This document shows positions 44,833 to 52,535 of a DNA stretch of 52,535 nucleotides, piece by piece. Both the position numbers and the translations under genes were made by a program. Numbering within the stretch: the stretch's first letter is position 1; each line of letters starts with the position of its first letter. Origin of the DNA: Corynebacterium sp. p3-SID1241 (GTDB taxonomy: Bacteria; Actinomycetota; Actinomycetes; Mycobacteriales; Mycobacteriaceae). Location of the stretch: positions 1 to 52,535 of the forward strand of contig JALXWS010000018.1 of the NCBI GenBank assembly GCA_025144025.1, in the 5' to 3' direction. The notes below the pieces were generated by a model. It had not been told where the DNA came from and searched no databases. It saw only the letters and a list, made by a program, of their open reading frames with translations.

Positions 44833-46449
44833 TTAGCCCTTTAAAACATTGGCAACAACTGCCTGTGCTTCTGCTTGTACCTGGCTGAGATGTTCCTCAC
44901 CCAAGAAAGACTCGGCATAGATTTTGTATTTATCTTCCGTACCAGAAGGACGCGCGGCGAACCAGGCATTTTCCGTCGCTACCTTCAGGCCGCCAATGGC
45001 CGCACCGTTGCCGGGCGCCTCCGTCAGCTTGGCCACAATGTCCTCCCCCGCCAGCTCCGTAGCACTGACTTTTTCGGGAGATAGCTTCTTCAGAATCGTC
45101 TTTTGCTCGCGGTTCGCGGGGGCGTCGGTGCGAGCATAGGCTGGGGCGCCGAATTTTTCCGCCAGCTCTGCATAGCGCTGGGACGGGCTCTTACCCGTCA
45201 CCGCGGTAATCTCCGCGGCAAGCAGATCCATAATGATGCCATCCTTATCGGTGGACCATACGGAGCCATCGAAGCGGAGGAAAGACGCACCGGCGGATTC
45301 TTCGCCACCGAAGCCAATGGTGCCTTCGACCAATCCCGGCACAAACCACTTGAAGCCGACGGGAACCTCCACCAATTCGCGTCCCAAGCTTTTCACCACG
45401 CGGTCAATCATGGAGGAGGACACCAAAGTCTTGCCCACACCGGCATTCCCCCACTGCGGACGGTGACTGAAGAGATACTCAATAGCCACGGCAAGGTAAT
45501 GATTGGGGTTCATCAAGCCCGCATCGGGAGTGACAATGCCATGGCGATCCGCATCGGCGTCGTTGCCGGTGGCAAGGTCGAAGCTTGAGCGGGCGTCGAT
45601 AAGCGAGGCCATGGCATCCGGCGAGGAACAATCCATGCGGATCTTGCCGTCCGTATCCAAGGTCATAAAGCGGAAGGTGGAGTCCACATCAGGGTTGACC
45701 ACGGTCATATTCAGCCCATAGTGATCCGCAATGGCCTGCCAATAGTCCACCGAAGCACCACCCATGGGGTCGGCACCGATGCGCAGGCCGGAGTCCTTAA
45801 TGGCCTGCATATCCACCACGTTCTTTAGGTCAGCAACATAGTTGTGTACGTAGTTGTGCTTCACGCAGCGCTCATCCAGCACGCCGTGAACCGAGGTCCG
45901 CTTGACCCCCTCCAGCCCGGCGCGCAGGTAGCCGTTGGCGCGCTCTGCAATCCAATCGGTTGCCTGCGCATCGGCCGGGCCGCCGGTTGGCGGGTTGTAC
46001 TTGAAGCCACCATCGCGCGGAGGGTTATGAGACGGGGTAATCACAATGCCGTCGGTACCGGGGTGGGTCAAAATCGCGTGGGATACCGCCGGGGTCGGGG
46101 TATAGCGGCCGCGATCATCGACGCGAACCTCCAGCTCATTGGCCAGCAGCACCTCGAGGGCGGAGACCATGGCAGGCTCGGAAAGCGCGTGGGTATCGCG
46201 GCCGATGAAAATCGCCCCGGTAACCCCCTGCTCCGCGCGGTAGTCCACAATGGCCTGGGTAATCGCCAGGATATGCGCCTCATTAAAAGCGCAGTCGAGT
46301 GCGGAGCCGCGATGCCCGGAGGTGCCAAAGGAGACCTGCTGGTCAGGGTTATCCGCATCCGGGGTGCGGGTGTAGTAGGCGGTGACCAATTCTGCGATGT
46401 CAATGAGGTCCGATGGTTGTGCAAGCATGCCGGCGCGCTCGTGGGCCAT
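44833..46449 (-). CDS. pgm: phosphoglucomutase (alpha-D-glucose)
   Basis: 538 aa alpha-phosphohexomutase that interconverts glucose 1- and 6-phosphate. The N-terminal [11 protein letters not shown], the phosphoserine S140 in [12 protein letters not shown], the metal loop DADADRHG and the C-terminal phosphate-binding [10 protein letters not shown] are present. AAGGAG precedes the ATG. Divergent from the alanine symporter gene. Confidence 0.96.
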   Translation of the reverse strand: MAHERAGMLAQPSDLIDIAELVTAYYTRTPDADNPDQQVSFGTSGHRGSALDCAFNEAHILAITQAIVDYRAEQGVTGAIFIGRDTHALSEPAMVSALEVLLANELEVRVDDRGRYTPTPAVSHAILTHPGTDGIVITPSHNPPRDGGFKYNPPTGGPADAQATDWIAERANGYLRAGLEGVKRTSVHGVLDERCVKHNYVHNYVADLKNVVDMQAIKDSGLRIGADPMGGASVDYWQAIADHYGLNMTVVNPDVDSTFRFMTLDTDGKIRMDCSSPDAMASLIDARSSFDLATGNDADADRHGIVTPDAGLMNPNHYLAVAIEYLFSHRPQWGNAGVGKTLVSSSMIDRVVKSLGRELVEVPVGFKWFVPGLVEGTIGFGGEESAGASFLRFDGSVWSTDKDGIIMDLLAAEITAVTGKSPSQRYAELAEKFGAPAYARTDAPANREQKTILKKLSPEKVSATELAGEDIVAKLTEAPGNGAAIGGLKVATENAWFAARPSGTEDKYKIYAESFLGEEHLSQVQAEAQAVVANVLKG

Positions 46450-46582
46450 GGCGTACTCCTTGGGGTTGGGGTCCGTATAGCTATAGCTTGCCTTCTCCCC
46501 AGTGATTGCGCAGGACGAATATTCCCCCGGCTGGGGGTACGGACGAATTTACTCTATTTCTATAGTTCGCTAGGTTTACAGA

Positions 46583-48004
46583 ATGGACTCGCTTAATTCC
46601 ATCCTCTCCGCCATCAGCACCGTAGTGTGGGGGCCGTTCATCCTCATTCCCCTCCTGCTGGGAACCGGCCTGTGGCTGACCATTCGTCTGGGCGGACTCC
46701 AATTCCGAGCGCTGGGCCGCGCGACGCGTCACGTCTTTGCCACAGACTCTGACGATGAGTCCCCCGAGGGTGATATTTCCAACTATCAGGCGCTGACCAC
46801 CGCCCTTGCCGCCACCGTGGGAGTGGGAAATATCGTGGGCGTGGCCACGGCGCTGTCCATCGGCGGCCCTGGCGCACTGGTATGGATCTGGATTACCGGC
46901 CTACTGGGCATGGCCTCCAAATACACCGAGGCATACCTGGGTGTGCGCTTTCGCACCACGGATTCCAAGGGCGAGATGTCCGGTGGGCCGCAGCAATACC
47001 TCAAGCGTGGCATCCCCGGACCACTCGGCTCGGTACTGGCAGTATTCTTTGCCATCTTTGCCATCTGCGCCTCTTTTGGCATCGGCAACCTCGCCCAAGC
47101 CAATGCCGTGGCCACCAATATGGAATCGACCTTCAGTATCGCCCCGGCGGCCACCGGCGCCATTCTCTTCGTCTTGGTGGGATCCGTACTCCTCGGCGGC
47201 ATCCAAGCCATCGGCCGTATAACCGCCGCATTCGTGCCGCTGATGATCATCGTCTACGTATTGGGCGGCCTGTATGTGATCTTCTCGCATGCCACCGAGA
47301 TCCCCGCAGCCTTCGCCATGATCTTCAGCGATGCCTTTACCGGAACCGCCGCCGGCGGCGGATTCGTGGGCTCTACCATCATGATGGCCATTCAATACGG
47401 CGTCGCCCGCGGCATCTTCTCCAATGAATCCGGCATGGGCTCCGCCGCCATCGCCGCTGCGGCCGCCAAGACCCCGCACCCGGCGCGCCAGGGGTTGGTG
47501 TCGATGACCCAGACCTTCATCGACACCATCATCGTGGTCACCATCACCGGCTTGGTCATTGTTGTAGGCGGCACCTGGGATATGGGCCGCGACGAGGCCG
47601 GAATCATGACGGCCGAGGCCTTCTCCCGCGTATTGCCGGGAGACTGGGGCGGCACTATCGTTTCCCTCTCCATTATTTTCTTTGCCTTTTCCACCATCAT
47701 GGCCTGGGCGTATTACGGCGAGCGTTCCCTGGAATCCCTGTGCGGGCGCAAAGCTTCCATCCCCTACCGCATGTTCTTTGCCTGTCTCCTTTTTGTAGGC
47801 TCCGTCTCGGAACTCGAGCTCGCTTGGACCTTCTCCGATCTGGCTAACGGCCTCATCGCCATCCCGAACCTCATTGGCTTGCTCCTCCTCTCCGGCCTTG
47901 TGGCCCGCGAGACCAAGGCCTACCTAGCCTTCGACCCCAAGCTCAATAAGCCATTGGATGAGGTGCGCGCGTTCGTAGAGTCCCAAGGGATGGACTGGAA
48001 GTAA
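46583..48004 (+). CDS. sodium:alanine (AGCS family) symporter
   Basis: 473 aa with about ten membrane helices. AGCS signatures include GPFILIPLLLGTGLWLTIRL, ATVGVGNIVGVATALSIGGP and NESGMGSAAIAAAAAKT. It imports alanine or glycine with Na+. TAGGTT lies 6 bases before the ATG, again a leaderless-type start, with TATAGT a little further upstream. Confidence 0.93.
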   Translation: MDSLNSILSAISTVVWGPFILIPLLLGTGLWLTIRLGGLQFRALGRATRHVFATDSDDESPEGDISNYQALTTALAATVGVGNIVGVATALSIGGPGALVWIWITGLLGMASKYTEAYLGVRFRTTDSKGEMSGGPQQYLKRGIPGPLGSVLAVFFAIFAICASFGIGNLAQANAVATNMESTFSIAPAATGAILFVLVGSVLLGGIQAIGRITAAFVPLMIIVYVLGGLYVIFSHATEIPAAFAMIFSDAFTGTAAGGGFVGSTIMMAIQYGVARGIFSNESGMGSAAIAAAAAKTPHPARQGLVSMTQTFIDTIIVVTITGLVIVVGGTWDMGRDEAGIMTAEAFSRVLPGDWGGTIVSLSIIFFAFSTIMAWAYYGERSLESLCGRKASIPYRMFFACLLFVGSVSELELAWTFSDLANGLIAIPNLIGLLLLSGLVARETKAYLAFDPKLNKPLDEVRAFVESQGMDWK

Positions 48005-48014
48005 CATAGGCCGC

Positions 48015-48317
48015 ATGCCTCAATTCCTCGTCGTGGGTGCTGGCGCTGCGCTCGGTGCGGCTGCCAGATACTTGCTTTCCGTAGCATTCGGCGGCGGCAT
48101 GATCCCGCTGCTCATCATTAATATTCTCGGCAGCGCACTCATGGGCTACTTCCGCCCCGGCCCTTTTTGGGGCACCGGCGTGCTCGGCGGTTTCACTAGC
48201 TTTGCCACCTTCGCCTTCCTGACTTCCGAAGCCCATTGGACCATCGCTTTAGCCTATGTCCTAGCCACCATTGTCGGCTGCGTGGGCGGCTACCTGGCAG
48301 GTGACAAGCTGCGATGA
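48015..48317 (+). CDS. crcB: fluoride ion channel CrcB/Fluc, subunit 1
   Basis: 100 aa, four membrane helices. The Fluc Asn segment LLIINILGSALMG and the GGFTSFATFAF motif are present. Forms a dual-topology or heterodimeric fluoride exporter with the next gene. TAACAT, whose TAA is the symporter's stop codon, lies 7 bases before the ATG. No fluoride riboswitch fits in the 10-base gap. Confidence 0.92.
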   Translation: MPQFLVVGAGAALGAAARYLLSVAFGGGMIPLLIINILGSALMGYFRPGPFWGTGVLGGFTSFATFAFLTSEAHWTIALAYVLATIVGCVGGYLAGDKLR

Positions 48318-48673
48318 ATCTTATCTGGGTCCTTCTCGGCGGCTTCGTTGGCGGCAGCCTGCGCTATGGCTTTACCCGGCTTGTGCCCGCCCCCTACTGC
48401 ACTTTCGTGGCGAATATTTTGGGCTCCCTAGCCCTTGGCCTGGCCTATGGTTTTGCCCAGCTTGCCGACGCCCCCCTTATCCACCCCTTCCTCGCCCTCG
48501 GCCTAGCCGGTGGTCTCTCCACCTGGTCCACGTTGGCGAAGGAACTGGGAGAAATGATCAAACGCAAGCAGTGGTGGCGGCTTAGCAAATATCTCTTCTG
48601 GACCATCGGCCTCGGCATCGTTGTGGCCTGGCGCGGCACCATCTGGGCAGCGCGCATATATCACGGCATTTAA
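48314..48673 (+). CDS. crcB: fluoride ion channel CrcB/Fluc, subunit 2
   Basis: 119 aa, four membrane helices, with VANILGSLALG and AGGLSTWSTLAKEL motifs. It overlaps crcB 1 by 4 bases (ATGA), as usual for paired Fluc genes that assemble as antiparallel heterodimers. Confidence 0.92.
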   Translation: MNLIWVLLGGFVGGSLRYGFTRLVPAPYCTFVANILGSLALGLAYGFAQLADAPLIHPFLALGLAGGLSTWSTLAKELGEMIKRKQWWRLSKYLFWTIGLGIVVAWRGTIWAARIYHGI

Positions 48674-48716
48674 GCAAGAGGGTCTCCTCCTCCGTGCGAA
48701 GGAGGAGGCCCTTTGC
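48674..48716. terminator. bidirectional terminator crcB / ABC permease
   Basis: GCAAGAGGGTCTCCTCCTCC pairs with GGAGGAGGCCCTTTGC with a small internal bulge and a 7-base loop. It separates the two convergent genes. Confidence 0.7.
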
Positions 48717-48723
48717 TGCACAC

Positions 48724-51267
48724 CTAGTCCGCGATTGCTTCCAATGGCGGCGTCTTCGCCGCGCGTTGCGACGGCCATACTGCCGCAATAAAGCCGACGA
48801 TGGCCGAGCCCACCAGCATGATGAGCACCATCGCCCACGGAATCTGCGCAGAGTCCAGTCCCTCATCACCAAGGATCTCGATGAAGGACCAACCGAGTCC
48901 CAAGCCAATGAGGATGCCCATGACCGCGCCGAAGAGCGCGATTTGCACCGACTCCAGCGTAATCATCGTGCGGATCTGGCGGCGCTGCGTACCCACCGCA
49001 CGCAACATGCCGATCTCCTGGCGGCGCTCAATAACACCCAGGGTCAAGGTATTGACAATGCCCAGCACGGCAATAATCACCGCAAGGGCAAGCAGGCCAT
49101 ACAGAATGGAAAGCATCTGGTCGATGAATCCGGCGGCTTGGCCCGCATATTCCTCGCCAGAATTAACCTGAACCACGACCAAGTCCTTGACCGCATCCTC
49201 CAGATTATGGCGCAGTTCTTCCTTGTCATAGCCTTCTTGGCCCGAGACCCCTACCATCTGCACGGTAAAGGACCTCTCCGGCGCAACCTTCTCAGCCACA
49301 TCCTGCGAGAGCACCATGTTCTGCACCACTTCAGTCGGCTTAAAGGTGCCCACAAGCTTGGCTTCGGCCTTCTTATCATTTGCGGCAGAAGCTACCTTGT
49401 AGGTCTCTCCTACCTTCCAACCGTGCTCCTTGGCAAACTCATCGGTAGCAATAAAGCCCTTATCCAAGTTGGCGTCGCCCTCGACCATGTCGAGCGCAAT
49501 CATCGAGGATGGATCACCATCCGCAGTCATTGTCTGCTTGAATTGCGGGCCATAATCCATCGAAGCCTGATCATTCACAGTTACCGGAGCCATGCCGATG
49601 GTGATGACCTTATCGACGCCCTCGGCTTCGGCCGCACGCTTACCAGTGTCCTTCGGTGTCGGGAACTCACCGGAGCTAGGGCCGGAAAGCAGGTAATCAG
49701 AGGTGATGTTTTGCTCGACGGTATCGGCCACGGAAGACTTCATCGTTGCGCCAAGCATGCCGATAGCGGTCACTAGGGCCACGCCCAAAGTCAGCGCGAA
49801 GGCAGTGGCGGCGGTGCGGCGCGGATTGCGGCGCGAGTTCGTCGCCGCCAGTGAACCAATAGCACCAAACGGTGCACCGATTGCCTTGCCCACCGTGGGA
49901 ACCAGAGGCAGCGACAGGGCCGGGCCGGCCAAGAAGAATCCAACGATTACGCCGAACGCGCCGATGCCAACGAGGATGGCGCGGATGTTCGTCTCGGCGT
50001 CGGAAAGCACGCCTGCCAACGCCGCCGCAATGCCTACCAGCAGGATAATGGTGCCGGAAATCGTGCGTACCTTTAGCGAAGTAGCCGAAGCAGACTCGGT
50101 GGTGCGCATGGCCTCTACCGGCTGGACGCGACCCGCGCGCCGTGCCGGGGCCCACGCAGAAACCACCGTCACGATGGTGCCCAAGATGATCGGGACCACA
50201 ATGGCCGATACACTCAAGCCCAAGCCGCCATCGAACGGCATGCCTTTCGCGCTCATAACCGCCTTGATAATGGCGACCAAGCCCATGCCTGCAACTACGC
50301 CAACGATAGAGCCCAGAAGGCCCACAACGGCGGATTCCACTACCACCGAGTTCGTAATCTGGCGGCGAGAAGCACCCAGGGCACGCAGGAGCGCGAATTC
50401 CTTGGTGCGCTGCGCGACAATCATCGAGAAAGTATTAGCAATGATAAACGTGCCCACCAGCAGCGCAATCAGGCCGAATGCAATGAGGAAATAATTGATG
50501 AACTTCAGAGCAGAAGACATCATCTCGGAGGTTTCCTCCGCCAGGCGCTCGCCCGACTCCGCCTTGACCTCGTACTTCTCATTGAGGTGATCCACCAAAG
50601 AATTAGCATCTACACCGTCGGCCGCAGAAACTTTAAGCTGGCTCGGATCGCCGTAGCGCTCCAGGTAGTCCTTTTCAGCCATGCTCAGCACGATGCTATC
50701 GCCCTGGTCCACGGCCAACTCAAAAATACCGGAAACGGTCACTGTGTCTTGTTCATCTGGGTGAACCACAATGAGCTTCTGCCCCACGGAGATGTCATAC
50801 TTCTCCGCGGCGGTCGAATTGATGAGGACCTCGTCCTTGCCGCTCGGCTCCTCGCCTTCCTTCAGCTCGTCAGCGCCGCCCACGACCTTATCCTCGGGGT
50901 AGAAGGGAACGACATTGGCGGTACCGCCCTGCGTCTGATAAGCCTCCGAATTCTCATTTGCGGCGACGACGGTTTCCGAATCCGCGATGTTGATATTCTT
51001 GACATCCTCATCGTTAGCCAATTGCTGGCGAAGCTTCTCATCAAGCTTCGGTCCGTTGTCGTCCTTTTGGCTCACCACCGCGTCCACGCCGCGGAACTGA
51101 TTATCCACCGCGGAGTCAAAGGTAGACTTCAGAGAATTGGTGAACATGAACGAACCGGCAATAAACGCGGTGCCCAAAACCACCGCAAGAATCGTCAGCC
51201 CTAGGCGCAGTTTATGCGCCACGATATTGCGCAGGGACACCCTGCGCATTGCGCTCCCACGTGCCAT
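48724..51267 (-). CDS. MacB/FtsX-type ABC transporter permease
   Basis: 847 aa. N-terminal membrane helix (near residues 17-40), a large extracytoplasmic domain (~45-260), three helices, a fourth hydrophobic block mid-protein, a second extracytoplasmic domain (~530-700) and C-terminal helices; the two FtsX repeats are typical of long actinobacterial exporters. Substrate unknown; lipoprotein, lipid or peptide export are possible. Its start is adjacent to the ATPase stop. Confidence 0.9.
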   Translation of the reverse strand: MARGSAMRRVSLRNIVAHKLRLGLTILAVVLGTAFIAGSFMFTNSLKSTFDSAVDNQFRGVDAVVSQKDDNGPKLDEKLRQQLANDEDVKNINIADSETVVAANENSEAYQTQGGTANVVPFYPEDKVVGGADELKEGEEPSGKDEVLINSTAAEKYDISVGQKLIVVHPDEQDTVTVSGIFELAVDQGDSIVLSMAEKDYLERYGDPSQLKVSAADGVDANSLVDHLNEKYEVKAESGERLAEETSEMMSSALKFINYFLIAFGLIALLVGTFIIANTFSMIVAQRTKEFALLRALGASRRQITNSVVVESAVVGLLGSIVGVVAGMGLVAIIKAVMSAKGMPFDGGLGLSVSAIVVPIILGTIVTVVSAWAPARRAGRVQPVEAMRTTESASATSLKVRTISGTIILLVGIAAALAGVLSDAETNIRAILVGIGAFGVIVGFFLAGPALSLPLVPTVGKAIGAPFGAIGSLAATNSRRNPRRTAATAFALTLGVALVTAIGMLGATMKSSVADTVEQNITSDYLLSGPSSGEFPTPKDTGKRAAEAEGVDKVITIGMAPVTVNDQASMDYGPQFKQTMTADGDPSSMIALDMVEGDANLDKGFIATDEFAKEHGWKVGETYKVASAANDKKAEAKLVGTFKPTEVVQNMVLSQDVAEKVAPERSFTVQMVGVSGQEGYDKEELRHNLEDAVKDLVVVQVNSGEEYAGQAAGFIDQMLSILYGLLALAVIIAVLGIVNTLTLGVIERRQEIGMLRAVGTQRRQIRTMITLESVQIALFGAVMGILIGLGLGWSFIEILGDEGLDSAQIPWAMVLIMLVGSAIVGFIAAVWPSQRAAKTPPLEAIAD

Positions 51268-51996
51268 TTAGCCCTCAATCTCCGCCATTACTTGGTGAAT
51301 GGCCTCCATCGTTGGATTGTGCAACTCGTTCACAAGCTTTCCGTCAGCAAGGAAAACCACTCGGTCAGCGTACGACGCTGCCTTGGCATCATGCGTCACG
51401 ATGACCACAGTCTGAGCGTCCTTATCTACAGCGGTGCGAAGAATATCAAGCACCTCAGCCGAAGAATTGGAGTCCAGATTACCGGTAGGTTCATCGCCGA
51501 AAATGATTTCCGGACGAGAAACCAAAGCGCGAGCACAGGCCACGCGCTGCTGCTGACCGCCGGACAGTTCGGCCGGGCGGTGCTCCAAGCGCTCCGCTAG
51601 GCCCAGCCTGCGAGTAACCTCTTCAAACCATTGCTTGTCGACGTCCTTGCCCGCAATATCCGTTGGCAGCGTAATGTTTTCAGCAGCGGTCAGGGTCGGT
51701 ACTAGATTAAAAGACTGAAAAATGAATCCTAGGCGATCACGACGAAGAGCCGTAATGCCTTTGTCATTAAGCGCCGACATATCGGTTTCGCCGATAAATG
51801 CCGAGCCGGAAGTCGCCGAATCCAGACCAGCCATGGTGTGCATCAGCGTGGACTTACCAGAACCCGATGGGCCCATAATCGCAGTAAATTCGTTCTTTCC
51901 GAATTCAATGGATACGTGATCTAAGGCAATAACGGCTGTGTCATCGCTTCCGTATTGCTTAAACAAGTCAACGGCGCGTGCCGCAGCAATAGTCAT
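51268..51996 (-). CDS. MacB/LolD-type ABC transporter ATP-binding protein
   Basis: 242 aa ATPase. Walker A GPSGSGKS (42-49), signature LSGGQQQ (144-150), Walker B with EPTGNLD. It drives the permease encoded immediately downstream (0-base gap). ATG 51996 is used since AAGGAG lies upstream; the longer open frame to 52122 has no protein character. Confidence 0.93.
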   Translation of the reverse strand: MTIAAARAVDLFKQYGSDDTAVIALDHVSIEFGKNEFTAIMGPSGSGKSTLMHTMAGLDSATSGSAFIGETDMSALNDKGITALRRDRLGFIFQSFNLVPTLTAAENITLPTDIAGKDVDKQWFEEVTRRLGLAERLEHRPAELSGGQQQRVACARALVSRPEIIFGDEPTGNLDSNSSAEVLDILRTAVDKDAQTVVIVTHDAKAASYADRVVFLADGKLVNELHNPTMEAIHQVMAEIEG

Positions 51997-52035
51997 GAGA
52001 CAAATTCTCCTTGTAAATGGGAAATTACCTCTTTT

Positions 52036-52066
52036 AGTATAGCGACCGTATTGTCGGGCCCACATC
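52036..52066 (-). promoter_or_regulatory. probable promoter of the ABC exporter operon
   Basis: On the minus strand TATACT (52036-52041) is a good -10, with GACAAT-like sequence some 13-19 bases upstream. It is 40 bases before the ATPase start. Confidence 0.45.
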
Positions 52067-52152
52067 ATCCCTGAGGAGGAAACCGGCATGCCAGAGCGCG
52101 GCATGACCGTTCGCTCGGTCACGCTCCGCAGATTCCAGCTCAGCCCCTAGCC

Positions 52153-52535
52153 CTACCTTGCATCCGCCCGCTTTCTAGAAAGTTCGAGGTATTGTGCCCA
52201 GGTGTGGTTCCAGTGGGTTTGGTGTGTGGCTAGTGGTCCGGTGGGGTGGTCTAGTTGGTAGGTGCCGTCGTGGTGTAGCCAGGCGATGGTTCCGGTGATT
52301 GGGTCGAGGATGTAGCAGATTCTGCGGTCGGTTTTGATGTTGTGGTGGTGCTGGCAGAGGTTTACTAAATTGTCCGGACTGGTGGGCCCACCAAGGTGGT
52401 ATTCAATGCGGTGGTCTAGTTGGCATCGTGTGGCGGGGACGGTGCAGCCGGGCCAGCGGCAGGTGGCGTCTCTGCCTTGGGTGAAGGCGCGGATGTCGGT
52501 GCTGGGGGGTGTAGGAGTCTACCTCGTCGGCTAAG
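52153..52535 (-). pseudogene. C-terminal part of a DUF222/HNH endonuclease-like gene, frameshifted, cut by window edge
   Basis: From 52502 down to TAG 52153 the minus strand encodes TDIRAFTQGRDATCRWPGC, then the HNH segment (QLDHRIEYHLGGPTSPDNLV, CQHHHN) and a normal C-terminus. Upstream in the same frame TAGs occur at 52519 and 52531. In another frame the code reads DEVDSYTP just upstream of 52510, so the two halves are joined by a one-base shift at the G6 run 52504-52509. The 5' part is off the window. Relative of the gene at 5719. Confidence 0.72.

Noticed and set aside
48005..48014. Fluoride riboswitch before crcB
   Set aside because: Only 10 bases separate the symporter stop from crcB; there is no room, and a leaderless -10 fits instead.
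52088..52150. 20-codon frame with GAGGAGG upstream, between the ABC exporter and the HNH relic
   Set aside because: Too short, no recognisable family, and could be the tail of a lost gene; the ribosome-binding-like site alone is not enough.

Overview
This window looks like chromosomal DNA of a Corynebacterium. Three things suggest this. First, the block ctaD–serB–dinG–pncB–clpS–DUF2017–P1 peptidase–rhomboid–murI–MBL–rph–rdgB–DUF3817 follows the order known from mycobacteria and corynebacteria. Second, a GntR regulator sits between nrdF and nrdHIE beside ctaD, as in C. glutamicum. Third, there are DUF222/HNH genes and many genes whose start codon lies 6-8 bases after a TANNNT -10 box (leaderless transcripts). 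The species is not identifiable from sequence alone. The lipid/lipase gene and the presence of pyruvate formate-lyase would fit a facultative skin or mucosal species, but that is inference.

Layout. 1-3.1 kb: an iron-siderophore type ABC importer (ATPase, permease, lipoprotein) behind a DtxR-like box. 3.1-6.7 kb: glutaminase-STAS, a DUF3618 protein, a Bcp peroxiredoxin, the relic of a TetR-like regulator with two perfect DnaA boxes nearby, and a DUF222/HNH protein. 6.7-11.4 kb: bioD/bioA, a POT peptide permease, an SPFH protein and a possible CTG-started small gene. 11.4-15.9 kb: a broken prolyl aminopeptidase gene, then a pyruvate formate-lyase operon in which the enzyme is split: pflB encodes only the core, a separate 83-aa gene encodes the glycyl-radical domain, and pflA follows 2 bases later. 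16-18 kb: a purine/urate (NCS2) permease fused to an OHCU-decarboxylase-like domain that lacks the usual catalytic residues. 18-28.6 kb: tRNA-Leu and the murI/rph/rdgB/clpS/pncB/dinG block. 28.5-32.6 kb: a PTH2-domain protein, serB and ctaD. 32.6-37.7 kb: the class Ib ribonucleotide reductase genes nrdF and nrdHIE with a pair of NrdR boxes. 37.7-43.3 kb: secreted lipase, rpmJ, a sugar MFS transporter divergent from nadE, a fructosamine-kinase-like protein, a DUF805 protein and a thioredoxin-reductase-like flavoprotein. 43.4-48.7 kb: tRNA-Ala, a DsbA-like protein, a MauE/DoxX-like protein, pgm, a Na+/alanine symporter and paired crcB genes. 48.7-52.5 kb: a MacB/FtsX-type ABC exporter and, at the edge, the 3' part of another DUF222/HNH gene with a frameshift at a G6 tract.

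Most of the content is housekeeping. The strongest unusual items are the two-gene pyruvate formate-lyase and the permease/OHCU-domain fusion. No insertion sequence, prophage or CRISPR array was seen.
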